A stretch of 64,000 nt of DNA from Glycomyces buryatensis (GTDB lineage Bacteria > Actinomycetota > Actinomycetes > Mycobacteriales > Micromonosporaceae), in contig NZ_STGY01000067.1 in the NCBI RefSeq assembly GCF_004912275.1, forward strand, positions 183,401 through 247,400, written 5' to 3'. The position numbers and the translations under genes are program-made. The notes below the pieces were generated by a model. The model had not been told where the DNA came from and did not search any database. It saw nothing but the letters and a program-made list of their open reading frames with translations. Shown one piece after another: positions 17,321-26,117 of this stretch; the stretch's first letter is position 1, and each line of letters begins with the position of its first letter.

Positions 17321-18343
17321 TCAGCTCTCCAGTTTGCGTTGGTATTCGCCGTAGGCGTCGACGGTCTCGTATCCGAGCGTGGCGTTGATGGCGATCATGT
17401 GCTCGTTGACGTCGGCATTGTCCGTCCAGATCTCTTCGACGTGGGGGGAGTGCTCGCGCAGCAGTCGGAGGTTGGCGAGCTTGGTGAGCAGTCCGAGCCG
17501 GTGGCCCCGGTGGCCGGGGGCGACGATCGTGATGCCCTGGTGTCCGGCGATGTAGGGGCCGTCGTCCAGGCCGATCTCGCTCCACGCGACGACCTCGCCG
17601 GTGGCGCCCGCGACCGCGACGCTGTGCAGATTGATCCGGCCCTCGGCCAGGTAGACGACCTCCTTGGCGCGGATCTTCTCGGTGTCGACGTCCTCGGGTT
17701 CGATCTCGAGGTCGCCGAGCGGAATCTCACTGATGATCGTGGATTCCATGCGGGCCATGGTCGCGAGGAGGTCCTCGGGGACCGGGCCGACCCACTGGCG
17801 CAAGGTGTAGGTGTCACCGGCGGCGGCCAGCGCGCCGGCGTAGAGCCGCTCCTCCTCGGCCGGGTCGATCGAGGCGACCTTGCTGCGGCGGTTGACGCAG
17901 GTGAGGGCGCGCGAGAAGCCGTGCTTTTCGAGGAGCCTGGCGCCGGCCTCGGTCCGTTTCGGGCCGCCCTCCCAGTACAGCGGTGCCTCGGTGGTCAGGA
18001 TGCTGCGGCCCTTTTCGCGGGCGGTGGTTTCGACCTGGGCGAGCAGCGCCGTGCCGATGCCTTTGCCGCGATGTTCGGGATGGACGGCGGCGTCGAATAT
18101 GGCGAGTTGCGGGTTGGAGTCGGTCCAGAGGTAGACCACGAGGTAGCCGACGACCTTGCCGTTCTCGACCGCGGCGAACCAGTGTTTGACGCGGCCGGGG
18201 AAGAGGTGGGTGTAGGTGGTCTCGTAGTAGCGCCGTACGGGCACCGGGTTCTCGGGGGTGTCCGCCTTGTGGGCGGCGGTGAGGAGTTCGAACGCGCCGG
18301 CGATGAGCTCCGGGTCGTCCGCGTTGAATTCGATGATCCGCAT
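17321..18343 (-). CDS. double-GNAT acetyltransferase 3 of 3
   Basis: 340 residues and the first gene of the tandem set. Acetyl-CoA motifs HPEHRGKGIGTALL near residue 92 and APGHRGHRLGLLTK near 275, C-terminal DNADVNEHMIAINATLGYE. Similarity to copy 1 is clear along the whole length, so the set arose by duplication of a complete two-domain gene. Actinobacteria use this architecture in mycothiol synthase MshD, but the mid-region differs and no other mycothiol genes are near. Substrate cannot be named. Confidence 0.85.
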   Translation of the reverse strand: MRIIEFNADDPELIAGAFELLTAAHKADTPENPVPVRRYYETTYTHLFPGRVKHWFAAVENGKVVGYLVVYLWTDSNPQLAIFDAAVHPEHRGKGIGTALLAQVETTAREKGRSILTTEAPLYWEGGPKRTEAGARLLEKHGFSRALTCVNRRSKVASIDPAEEERLYAGALAAAGDTYTLRQWVGPVPEDLLATMARMESTIISEIPLGDLEIEPEDVDTEKIRAKEVVYLAEGRINLHSVAVAGATGEVVAWSEIGLDDGPYIAGHQGITIVAPGHRGHRLGLLTKLANLRLLREHSPHVEEIWTDNADVNEHMIAINATLGYETVDAYGEYQRKLES

Positions 18344-18464
18344 GGCGGCAAGTATCGCGGCTGCGGCCGATTGCGCTCAAGGGAATTTCCGCACTGGACA
18401 CTCGGCCTGAATGAGTCGTCCGTTCGGTGGAGGCGCGGCGGCGCCGAATCAGCCGTCTGAGTAA

Positions 18465-19085
18465 ATGAACCATCACCCTTCGAGTGAACGGAATCCGATC
18501 GTGAGTGGACCGATTGCCCAATCGGGCGCGCCTCCGGCCGCGCCGCCCGGCGAGTTCGAGGAGTTCGTCAAGGCCAGGTCGGGGGCGCTGTACGCGTCCG
18601 CGTTCCTGCTCACCGGCGATCGCGGGCTCGCCGAGGACCTGTTGCAGGACGCGCTTGCTCGAACGTGGCGTTCGTGGAAGCGCCTGCACCGCAGCGAGAA
18701 CGCCGAGGCCTATACCCGTCGCACCATGTACCACCTCGCGGTCAGCCGTTGGCGCCGCAGGAAGGTCGCCGAAGTCTCAACCGAGGCGTTGCCCGAAGCG
18801 TCCGGGGAGGATCCCGACACCGCACTGCGGCTGGCGATTCACGGCGCGCTGCTGTCGCTGCCGGTCACGCAGCGAGCCGCGATCGTGTTGCGTTACTTCG
18901 AGGACCTGACCGAGGCCGCCGCGGCGGAGACGCTCGGCTGTCCGGTCTCGACGCTGCGGGCCCGGACCCAGCGAGGTCTGAAGCGCCTGCGACAGGGCTT
19001 CCCCGAACTCGTACTCGAAATCGCCGATTCCCCGGCGCGCCTGGAACGCCGGTTCAACCCTCAGAACGGAGAATCCCATGCCTGA
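18465..19085 (+). CDS. ECF-type RNA polymerase sigma factor (SigE-like)
   Basis: 206 residues. Region 2 is FEEFVKARSGALYASAFLLTGDRGLAEDLLQDALARTW with NAEAYTRRTMYHLAVSRWRRRK, region 4 is LPVTQRAAIVLRYFEDLTEAAAAETLGCPVSTLRARTQRGLKRLR (parts quoted: YASAFLLTGD, LLQDAL, LRYFEDLTE, VSTLRARTQRGL). This is the SACE/SigE-like actinobacterial group of ECF factors. ATG 18465 has no ribosome site; GTG 18501 with GGAA upstream is an alternative. The last 8 nt overlap the next gene, which encodes a membrane beta-propeller protein and probably controls it. Confidence 0.88.
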   Translation: MNHHPSSERNPIVSGPIAQSGAPPAAPPGEFEEFVKARSGALYASAFLLTGDRGLAEDLLQDALARTWRSWKRLHRSENAEAYTRRTMYHLAVSRWRRRKVAEVSTEALPEASGEDPDTALRLAIHGALLSLPVTQRAAIVLRYFEDLTEAAAAETLGCPVSTLRARTQRGLKRLRQGFPELVLEIADSPARLERRFNPQNGESHA

Positions 19086-20232
19086 CTCGCTTCGCGAACT
19101 GCTGCAACGCCTCGCGGCCGAGGGCGGCACTCCGCCGCAAGACTTGACCGCCGGTGCGATGAAGAAGGCCCGCGTCATCGGGCGCCGACGGATGGCCGCC
19201 GGTGCGCTCGGGGCGGTAGCCGGACTCGCCTTGACGGGCATCGCGGCCGCCGCGCTCATCACCCCCGGCGACGACTCGCCGCCCCCGCCGACCAATCGGG
19301 AGACGACCGAGGCGCCCACCAACTCGCCGACCGACGATGAGAATGAGGCTGAGGGCGACTGCGGGCGCCCGAGCACGGACTGGACCGGCTGGGGCGACTC
19401 GGCTTCGACGATGGAACTCACCGAACTGCCGGAGGCGCTGTATCTGGAGCTCACCTGGTCCGATGGCACTCTCACGCAGGTCCATCGGTACGCCGGCGGT
19501 GACTCCGAATACGTCCTCGAAGGCGAGTCCATGGGTTTCTCGGTCGCACCGGACGGCAACCGCTACGCGACAACGCCGATGTGCGGCATGGCGATCGCGA
19601 CGATCGGCGAGAACGCCGCGGCGATCACCGGCCTGGGAATCGACTCGCTCTTCTGCAGCCCGACCTGGGCTCCCGACTCGAACTCGGTGGCGATCACGGT
19701 CCCCAGTCCGGAATACGACGAGGGCTACCTGCTCGACCTCGCGACGGGCGAGCAGACCGACCTGCCCGAGGAGGTCTCCTGCTCCCCAAGGTGGTCCGCG
19801 GGCGGCGAGTACCTGGTCAACGGGGAGGGCACGGTCGCGATGCGGACGGACGGCTCGGACCGGACCGAGCTGGCGGGCGCCTCGACCTGGACCTCGGACG
19901 AGACCTTCTCGGGCCTGTCCGCGATCTCGGCGGACCTCGGCCGGGCCTGCCTCCAGTTCGACGACGCGGAGCTTGCATCCTCTGGGCACATCGACCCGTG
20001 GCGATGCGACCGCCTCGTCGACACCGCGTCCGGCGACGCGATCGGCCTGCCGGTCGATACCCAGGAGAACCAGGTGGTCTTCCTGGCCGACGGCGGCATG
20101 ATCGTCTCCGGCCGCTCGGGTGAGGACATCACGGTCTCATTGATGGACGCCGATATGAGCCTGCTCGACAGCCGGACGCTCGACGCTCAGGACGCGAGCA
20201 CGACCCGCCTGATGGGTTACTACACCGGATAA
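19078..20232 (+). CDS. membrane-anchored beta-propeller protein, likely sigma-factor partner
   Basis: 384 residues: a short cytosolic segment (DSLRELLQRLAAEGGTPPQDL), one membrane segment (GALGAVAGLALTGIAAAALI, about residues 41-60), a Pro/Thr/Asp linker, then an extracytoplasmic domain with repeated TolB/WD-like blades (FSVAPDGNRYA, PTWAPDSNSVAI, PRWSAGGEYLV). The first 40 residues resemble the cytosolic tails that accompany SigE-like factors in Actinobacteria. Translational overlap with the sigma gene suggests an anti-sigma or sensor role; no zinc-binding HxxxCxxC is present, so a classical ZAS anti-sigma fold is not seen. Confidence 0.65.
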   Translation: MPDSLRELLQRLAAEGGTPPQDLTAGAMKKARVIGRRRMAAGALGAVAGLALTGIAAAALITPGDDSPPPPTNRETTEAPTNSPTDDENEAEGDCGRPSTDWTGWGDSASTMELTELPEALYLELTWSDGTLTQVHRYAGGDSEYVLEGESMGFSVAPDGNRYATTPMCGMAIATIGENAAAITGLGIDSLFCSPTWAPDSNSVAITVPSPEYDEGYLLDLATGEQTDLPEEVSCSPRWSAGGEYLVNGEGTVAMRTDGSDRTELAGASTWTSDETFSGLSAISADLGRACLQFDDAELASSGHIDPWRCDRLVDTASGDAIGLPVDTQENQVVFLADGGMIVSGRSGEDITVSLMDADMSLLDSRTLDAQDASTTRLMGYYTG

Positions 20233-20248
20233 GGACCCGGACACGTTA

Positions 20249-20283
20249 GAAGCCGCTGTCCCTAATGAGAGGGCAGCGGCTTC
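20249..20283. terminator. bidirectional terminator between propeller gene and cspA
   Basis: GAAGCCGCTG (20249-20258) pairs with CAGCGGCTTC (20274-20283), with an inner CCCT/AGGG extension past a bulged T. It lies between convergent genes. Confidence 0.8.
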
Positions 20284-20301
20284 GTGTTCCTAGAGTTTGA
20301 G

Positions 20302-20505
20302 CTAGAGGACGCGCAGGTTTGCGGCCTGCGGACCCTTCTTGCCCTGCTCGACGTCGAATTCCACCCGCTGCTGCTCCTCCAGGGAGCGGTAACCGGAGCC
20401 GCTGATTGCGGTGAAGTGGACGAAGATGTCCTGGCCGTCGCCGTCCGGGGCGATGAAACCAAAGCCCTTCTCCGCGTTGAACCACTTAACAGTGCCTTGC
20501 GCCAT
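20302..20505 (-). CDS. cold shock protein
   Basis: 67-residue single CSD protein, an RNA chaperone. Begins [20 protein letters not shown] with the RNP1 motif KGFGFI, then RNP2 DIFVHF and ends [10 protein letters not shown], the standard CspA/CspB length in Actinobacteria. AAGGAT lies about 9 nt before the ATG. A long AT-rich leader precedes it. Confidence 0.96.
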   Translation of the reverse strand: MAQGTVKWFNAEKGFGFIAPDGDGQDIFVHFTAISGSGYRSLEEQQRVEFDVEQGKKGPQAANLRVL

Positions 20506-20664
20506 TTACTACTATCCTTGCGATGTTGAGTTTCAGACCGGCAACCGGTTTTCCCAGGGGGATTAATCACCTAGTCGAACTGGCAGTTGACCCGATCCGA
20601 ATTATTGCCGCCATTACTGACGCTTCTTCACCGAGGCAGGTTGCCCCACGCCGGTGACCCTTGG

Positions 20665-20692
20665 ACTTTACAGCACTTTCGACCGCCCGCAA
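20665..20692 (-). promoter_or_regulatory. candidate cspA promoter with about 150-nt leader
   Basis: On the minus strand TTGCGG (20692-20687), 16 nt, TAAAGT (20670-20665). It would give a 5' untranslated region of about 150 nt before the cspA ATG, like the thermosensitive leaders of other cold shock genes. The leader contains a CTAGGTGATTAATCCCCC segment at about 20556-20573. Inferred from boxes only. Confidence 0.35.
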
Positions 20693-20768
20693 CCGCCTGG
20701 CGGGGAAATTCTGTTCATATTCGCGGTTTTGCGCCAGGACAGTCCACTTCCGCGGGCGTGTGTATGTT

Positions 20769-22682
20769 TCACATCACTGCTTCCGTGGGTTCCGGTGCCG
20801 GCGCGTCCGCTCCGCCGGCGAACTGCGTCCGGTAGAGCTCCGCGTAGAGGCCGTGGCGCGCGACCAGTTCGTCGTGGGTCCCGCTCTCGACGACCTCGCC
20901 CTCTTCCAGCACCAGGATCTTGTCGGCGCGGCGGACCGTCGAGAAGCGGTGGGCGATCACCAGGGAGGTGCGGCCCTCCAGGGCGGTGTCGAGGGCGTGC
21001 TGGACGGCGGCCTCGGATTCGGAGTCGAGGTGGGCGGTGGCCTCGTCCAGGATGACGATCGGCGGGGCCTTGAGCAGGACCCGCGCGATGGCCAGGCGCT
21101 GCTTCTCCCCGCCGGAGAAGCGGTAGCCGCGCTCCCCGACGACGGTGTCGAGCCCGGATTCGAGGCGGCGGACGACGTCGCCGATCTGGGCCCGGTCGAG
21201 CGCCGCCCAGATCTCCTCGTCGCTCGAGCCGGGACGGGCGTAGCGCAGGTTCTCGCGAACGGTGTCGTGGAACAGGTGCGCGTCCTGCGTGACCATGCCG
21301 ATGTGGTCGGCCAGGGAACCGAGCCGGAGTTCGCGCACGTCCACGCCGCCGACCTCGACCGAGCCTCCCGTCACGTCGTACAGGCGCGGGACCAGCGAGG
21401 CCGTGGTGGTCTTGCCGGCGCCGGAGTGGCCGACGAGCGCGACCAGCTCCCCCGGCTCGACGGCGAAGGAGATGCCGTTCAGGACGGTGCGGCTGTTGTC
21501 GGAGCGGTCGGGGCGGGCCAGGTCCTCCAGGCTGGCCAGCGAGACCTCTTCGGCACTGGGGTAACGGAAGTGAACGTCCCGGAAGGCGATCGAGGCGGCC
21601 CCGTCGGGCAGGTCGCGGGCATCGTCGGCTTCGCGGATGAGCGGCCTGAGGTCGAGGATCTCGAAGACGCGCTGGAAGCTCACCAGCGCGCTCATGACGT
21701 CGACGCGCACGTTGGACAGGGCCGTGAGCGGCCCGTAGAGGCGTGTCAGCAGCAGAGCGAGGGTGACGACGGTGCCGGCCGACAGCTCCCCGCCGAAGAC
21801 GAAGGCGCCGCCGAGACCGTAGGCGAGGGCCTGGGAGAGCCCGGCGACGACGGTGAGCGCGACGATGAAGGTGCGGGCGTACATCGCGGTGGTGATGCCG
21901 ATGGAGCGCACCCGGTCGGCCTTGTCGGCGAATTCGGCGGTCTCGGTGGCGGGACGCCCGAACAGCTTGACGAGCATCGCGCCGCCGACGTTGAACCGCT
22001 CGGTCATCTGGGTGTTCATGGCGGCGTTGAGGTCGTAGCTCTCCTTGGTGAGCGCCGCGAGCTTGCGGCCGACCCACTTGGCCGGGATGATGAAGACCGG
22101 CACCAGGACCAGGGACAGCAGGGTGATCTGCCAGGACTGGAAGAACATGACGCCGAGGGTGAGCGCGACGGCGATGCCGTTGGAGACGAGACCCGAGAGG
22201 GTCGTGGTGAAGGCCCGCTGGGCGCCCATGACGTCGTTGTTGAGGCGCGAGACGAGCGCCCCGGTCTGGGAGCGGGTGAAGAACGCGACCGGCATGGACT
22301 GGACGTGGTCGAACACGGCGCGGCGCAGATCGAAGATGATGCCCTCGCCGAGCTTCGCCCCGTACCAGCGCTGGATGAGGGAGATGACGCCCTCGACGAC
22401 GGCCAGGCCCGCTATGATCCCGGCGAGGATGAGGACGCCGCGCTGGGTGCCGCCGGTGCCGGTGAGCTCGTTGACGATGTCGCCGGCCAGCACCGGGGTG
22501 GCCACGCCGATGCCGGCGGTGACGGTGACGACGAGCAGGAAGACGGCGATGTCGCGCGCGTAGGGCCGGCCGAACTCCAGGATGCGCCGCTTGACGCCTC
22601 GCGTGAGCTTGACGCCCTTGAGGTCGTCGCCGCGCCGAAGGGAACGCATCGCGTCCCAGCCGGCAGGTCCCATCGATGCCAC
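20769..22682 (-). CDS. ABC exporter, fused membrane and ATPase domains
   Basis: 637 residues. Six membrane segments in residues 40-340 (type IV/ABC1 exporter fold), then the ATPase with Walker A GHSGAGKTT near residue 423, Q-loop VTQDAHLFHD, signature FSGGEKQR near 528, Walker B VILDEATAHLD and switch HRF. It would act as a homodimer or with another half-transporter; related actinobacterial proteins export lipids or drugs. An insert of about 20 residues (SLASLEDLARPDRSDNSR) precedes the Walker A strand. The substrate is unknown. No partner gene is adjacent. Confidence 0.93.
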   Translation of the reverse strand: MASMGPAGWDAMRSLRRGDDLKGVKLTRGVKRRILEFGRPYARDIAVFLLVVTVTAGIGVATPVLAGDIVNELTGTGGTQRGVLILAGIIAGLAVVEGVISLIQRWYGAKLGEGIIFDLRRAVFDHVQSMPVAFFTRSQTGALVSRLNNDVMGAQRAFTTTLSGLVSNGIAVALTLGVMFFQSWQITLLSLVLVPVFIIPAKWVGRKLAALTKESYDLNAAMNTQMTERFNVGGAMLVKLFGRPATETAEFADKADRVRSIGITTAMYARTFIVALTVVAGLSQALAYGLGGAFVFGGELSAGTVVTLALLLTRLYGPLTALSNVRVDVMSALVSFQRVFEILDLRPLIREADDARDLPDGAASIAFRDVHFRYPSAEEVSLASLEDLARPDRSDNSRTVLNGISFAVEPGELVALVGHSGAGKTTTASLVPRLYDVTGGSVEVGGVDVRELRLGSLADHIGMVTQDAHLFHDTVRENLRYARPGSSDEEIWAALDRAQIGDVVRRLESGLDTVVGERGYRFSGGEKQRLAIARVLLKAPPIVILDEATAHLDSESEAAVQHALDTALEGRTSLVIAHRFSTVRRADKILVLEEGEVVESGTHDELVARHGLYAELYRTQFAGGADAPAPEPTEAVM

Positions 22683-22852
22683 TCAGTGCCTCCCGGGTCG
22701 GGCGCCCAAGGGCCGGAGTCGGTGTGGGGCTTGGGCTGGATCGTGCTCAGGATGTTCTGAGCATGATTATCAACGCAGCCGAGCTCGCGGTTTATTTCAC
22801 GGTGTCCGGAGATGACACTGGCGACTGTGGCCGCCTGAATTCGGCGGACCGA

Positions 22853-23107
22853 TCAGGGTCTGGTGGCTTTGCGCGCGCCTCCCCTGGTGCGGAATTTGAC
22901 GTCGGCCTCGGTGAGGAGCCGGTGCACGAAGCCGTAGGAGCGCCCTATGGTGGAGGCGATGTCCCGAATGCTCCGGCCTTGATCGTAGGCGGTGGCGACG
23001 TATTCGGTCAGCTCGCGGCGCTCGTCGCCGCGGACCTGGCGATTGGGGTCGGTCCTGGCGGAAGCGCCTGCGGTTCCGCCCTGGGGTGCGGGAGTGTCGG
23101 GGCCCAT
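22853..23107 (-). CDS. small helix-turn-helix protein
   Basis: 84 residues: a Gly/Pro/Ala-rich N-terminal third, then a conserved helical domain ELTEYVATAYDQGRSIRDIA, IGRSYGFVHRLLTEADV, ending RGG. The arrangement YDQGxSIRDIAxxIGRSYGFVHRLL is a widespread actinobacterial HTH protein of unknown target. AAGGAAGGA ideally placed before the ATG at 23107 rules out the longer frame. Divergent from the membrane protein at 23212. Confidence 0.8.
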   Translation of the reverse strand: MGPDTPAPQGGTAGASARTDPNRQVRGDERRELTEYVATAYDQGRSIRDIASTIGRSYGFVHRLLTEADVKFRTRGGARKATRP

Positions 23108-23211
23108 TTGTCCTTCCTTGAGCACGGACGGTGATCGAAGTGTCTTGTGAAGTTTGCCGGAGTTCTTACGCCCGGCGGTCAGTTCTGTCGGATACCCGAT
23201 AGTTTCGTGAA

Positions 23212-24441
23212 GTGACCGCACCGCAGACTCCGTTCGCCCGCCCGGTGGACACCCTTGCCCATACCCGGCTGCGACACGATCGCCTGCGCGACATAGCAAT
23301 CTGGCTCTCACTGCTCGTCGTGACGCTGATGCTCGCCTCGGTCGCCGTCTCGACCTCCGAGGTGATCGGACCCGCCACCCTGCCGTGGTGGCCCGCCCAG
23401 AACCTCTCGCTCCACGTCACCGCCGGCATGGTCGTGGCGCCGTTGACGGCGGCCGTCGTCCTCGTGACCGCCTCCCGCCCGGCCGCCGCCCGAATGTCGT
23501 GGCCGGGCCTGCTGGTGCTGTCCTATCTGGCCTCGATCGCCTGGTCGGCGGCGCTGCACACCAATGTCGACCCCCAGACCTCCCCCACCGCCACCGCCGG
23601 GTCGGCCCGCGCGATCGAGCAACTGGTGGCCTACACCGGTTCTCGCGCCGGACTCGCCATCGCGGTGATCGCCCTGTCCTGCCTGGCCGTTCCGCTCACG
23701 CTCGTCGCGGTCCGGTCGGTGTGCGGGCCGGTCGCGGCGCGGGCGCTGTCGCCGGTCGTCATCCTCGGCCCCTGGGCGGCATGGACGACGCTGGGCATCG
23801 ACGGCGTCGCCGCCGCCGCTTGCGCGGGCGTCCTGGCCGCCGGGGCCGTCGCCTCCGAGCGGCGCGTCAAGGGCCACGACGCGTTCTGGGGCGCGGCCGG
23901 GGCCGGGGCGCTGCTGGGGATCGCCTCACTGCTGTCCTATGCGGCCGCGTGGTTCGCGGTCTCGTTGCTGTGCCTGTACTTCGCCCGCCGCCGCCCGGTC
24001 CAGATCATGGTCTCGGCCGCGGCCGCACTGGGGATCCTGGCGTTCGCCGCGGCCCTCGGGACGTCCTGGCCCTACGGGCTGGTCGACACCTACAACGCGG
24101 CCATCGGCGAGATCGCGGCCCATCCGGGCCAGTTGTGGTGGCTGCTGCTCATGCCGGCGCTGGCGCTCATCGCCTGTGGTCCGGCGGTCGTGGAAAGCTT
24201 GCGGCGCTTCGGATCGAGCTCGGCATGGCCGCTCATGATCGGCCCGCTCCTGGCGCTCATGATCGCGCCGCTCTCCGGCTCGAACCCCGAACAGCCCGAA
24301 TACGGCTGGGTGGCCCTGTGCCCGTGGCTCGTCGTGGCCGCCACCGCCCCGGCCGTCCGCTCAGGCCGCTCGGTCAAGGCGCCGTTGATCTCGGCGGCCG
24401 CCGGGGCCTGCGCGGCCGTCGTCCTCATGTTCTCCGGCTGA
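23212..24441 (+). CDS. polytopic membrane protein of unknown function
   Basis: 409 residues, about ten hydrophobic segments and few charged loops. No family is recognised with confidence; the layout and the Trp/Pro-rich periplasmic loop (PATLPWWPAQNL) faintly recall GT-C-type mannosyltransferase-like integral membrane proteins, but the catalytic DE/DD motif expected in their first loop is not seen. GTG start at 23212, no ribosome site. Divergent from the small HTH gene; followed by a hairpin shared with the convergent ABC-F gene. Confidence 0.6.
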   Translation: MTAPQTPFARPVDTLAHTRLRHDRLRDIAIWLSLLVVTLMLASVAVSTSEVIGPATLPWWPAQNLSLHVTAGMVVAPLTAAVVLVTASRPAAARMSWPGLLVLSYLASIAWSAALHTNVDPQTSPTATAGSARAIEQLVAYTGSRAGLAIAVIALSCLAVPLTLVAVRSVCGPVAARALSPVVILGPWAAWTTLGIDGVAAAACAGVLAAGAVASERRVKGHDAFWGAAGAGALLGIASLLSYAAAWFAVSLLCLYFARRRPVQIMVSAAAALGILAFAAALGTSWPYGLVDTYNAAIGEIAAHPGQLWWLLLMPALALIACGPAVVESLRRFGSSSAWPLMIGPLLALMIAPLSGSNPEQPEYGWVALCPWLVVAATAPAVRSGRSVKAPLISAAAGACAAVVLMFSG

Positions 24442-24447
24442 CGCGAA

Positions 24448-24483
24448 ACGGCCCGCAGACCGCCGAAGCGGAATTCGGGCCGT
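24448..24483. terminator. hairpin between convergent genes
   Basis: ACGGCCCG (24448-24455) pairs with CGGGCCGT (24476-24483) around a 20-nt loop that itself can fold. Lies between the membrane protein and the ABC-F gene. Confidence 0.6.
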
Positions 24484-24497
24484 GAACGCGTTGGGGC

Positions 24498-26117
24498 TTA
24501 AGCGAGTTCGACGAGTTCCATTAGATCGTCGGACCAGAGGTCCTCGTCGCCGTCGGGGAGCAGGATCGCCCGCTCGGGACGCAGTGCCTCCACCGCGCCG
24601 GGGTCGTGGGTGACCATGACGATCGCGCCGGAGAAGCCGTCGACCGCGTCGAGCACCTGCTGGCGGCTGGCCGGGTCCAGGTTGTTCGTCGGCTCGTCCA
24701 GCAGCAGCACGTTCGCGCCGGAGCTGACCAGGCTGGCCAGGGCCAGGCGGGTCTTCTCGCCGCCGGAGAGGACTCCGACCGGCTTGTAGACGTCCTCGCC
24801 GGGGAACAGGAAGGCGCCCAGGATCTTGCGCAGGTCGGCGTCGGCCAGGTCCGCGCCGTTCGCCGCGGCGGCCGACTGCATCTGTTCCAGGACCGTCCCG
24901 GTGTGGTCGAGCGTGTCGTGCTCCTGCGCGAAGTAGCCGATGCGCAGGCCGAAGCCCGGCTCGACCTCGCCGGTGTCGGGTTCGAGCGTCCCGGCCAGCA
25001 TGCGCAGCAGGGTGGTCTTGCCCGCGCCGTTGAGGCCCAGGATGACCACGCGCGAGCCGCGGTCGATGGCGAGGTTGACGCCGGTGAAGATCTCCAGCGA
25101 GCCGTAGCTCTTGGACAGCCCGGAGGCGGTGAGCGGGACCTTGCCGCACGGTGCCGGTTCCGGCAGCCGCACGTCGGCCACCTTCTCCTCCATCAGGTCC
25201 TCTTCGAGGTCGTCGATCATGGCCTCGGCGCGGCGCAGCATGCCCTTGGCGGCCTTGGCCTTGGTGGCCTTGGCGCCCAGCTTTGCGGCCTGCTTGGTGA
25301 GGGTCGCGGCCTTCTTCTCGGCGTTCTGGCGCTCGCGGCGGCGGCGCTCGGCGTCCTCGGCGCGCTGGCGCTGGTAGGACTTCCAGCCGAGGTTGTAGGC
25401 GTCGATGACCGAACGGGTCGGGTCGAGGAACCAGACCTTGTTCACGACCTCGCCGAGCAGTTCGACGTCGTGCGTGATGAGCACGAGGCCGCCCTTGTGG
25501 CCGGCGAGGAAGCCGCGGAGCCAGTTGATGGAGTCGGCGTCGAGGTGGTTGGTGGGTTCGTCCAGCAGGAGGATGCCGTCGCCGTCGTCGGCGAAGAGGA
25601 TGCGGGCGAGCTCGACGCGGCGCCGCTGACCGCCGGAGAGCGTCTCCAGGGTCTGGGCGAGGATCCGCTCCTCGAGGCCGAGGTTGGAGCAGATGCGGGC
25701 GGCCTCGGACTCGGCCTGGTAGCCGCCGCGGGCGGAGAACTGCTCTTCGAGGCGGGAGTAGCGGCGCACCAGCTTGTCGCGCTCGGCGTCGTCGGCGGCC
25801 TCGGCCAGCGCGACCTCGGTCTTGGCGAGGTCGGACAGGAGCTGGTCGAGCCCGCGGGCCGAGAGGACGCGGTTGGCGGCGGTCTGTGTGAGGTCGGCGA
25901 AGCGCGGGTCTTGCGGCAGGTAGCCGAAGGGGCCGTTGTTCTCGATCTTGCCCGTGTACGGCTGGGTGAGGCCCGCGAGGACGTTCATGGTGGTGGTCTT
26001 GCCGGCGCCGTTGCGTCCGACGAGTCCGATCCGGTCGCCGGGCTGCACTCGCAGATCGGCCCCGGACAGGAGGATGCGCGAACCGGCGCGCAGCTCAAGG
26101 CCCGTGGCGGTGATCAT
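24498..26117 (-). CDS. ABC-F family ATPase, ribosome-associated
   Basis: 539 residues with two ATPase domains and no membrane part. Domain 1: GRNGAGKTT near residue 35, LSGGQRRRVELA, LLLDEPTNHLD. Linker of about 80 residues rich in Lys/Arg/Glu (RQRAEDAERRRRERQ to ATKAKAAKG), the P-site tRNA-interaction motif. Domain 2: GLNGAGKTT near 350, LSGGEKTRLALA, LLLDEPTNNLD. ABC-F proteins act on ribosomes in translation quality control or antibiotic protection; which role applies cannot be told. ATG 26117. Confidence 0.93.
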   Translation of the reverse strand: MITATGLELRAGSRILLSGADLRVQPGDRIGLVGRNGAGKTTTMNVLAGLTQPYTGKIENNGPFGYLPQDPRFADLTQTAANRVLSARGLDQLLSDLAKTEVALAEAADDAERDKLVRRYSRLEEQFSARGGYQAESEAARICSNLGLEERILAQTLETLSGGQRRRVELARILFADDGDGILLLDEPTNHLDADSINWLRGFLAGHKGGLVLITHDVELLGEVVNKVWFLDPTRSVIDAYNLGWKSYQRQRAEDAERRRRERQNAEKKAATLTKQAAKLGAKATKAKAAKGMLRRAEAMIDDLEEDLMEEKVADVRLPEPAPCGKVPLTASGLSKSYGSLEIFTGVNLAIDRGSRVVILGLNGAGKTTLLRMLAGTLEPDTGEVEPGFGLRIGYFAQEHDTLDHTGTVLEQMQSAAAANGADLADADLRKILGAFLFPGEDVYKPVGVLSGGEKTRLALASLVSSGANVLLLDEPTNNLDPASRQQVLDAVDGFSGAIVMVTHDPGAVEALRPERAILLPDGDEDLWSDDLMELVELA

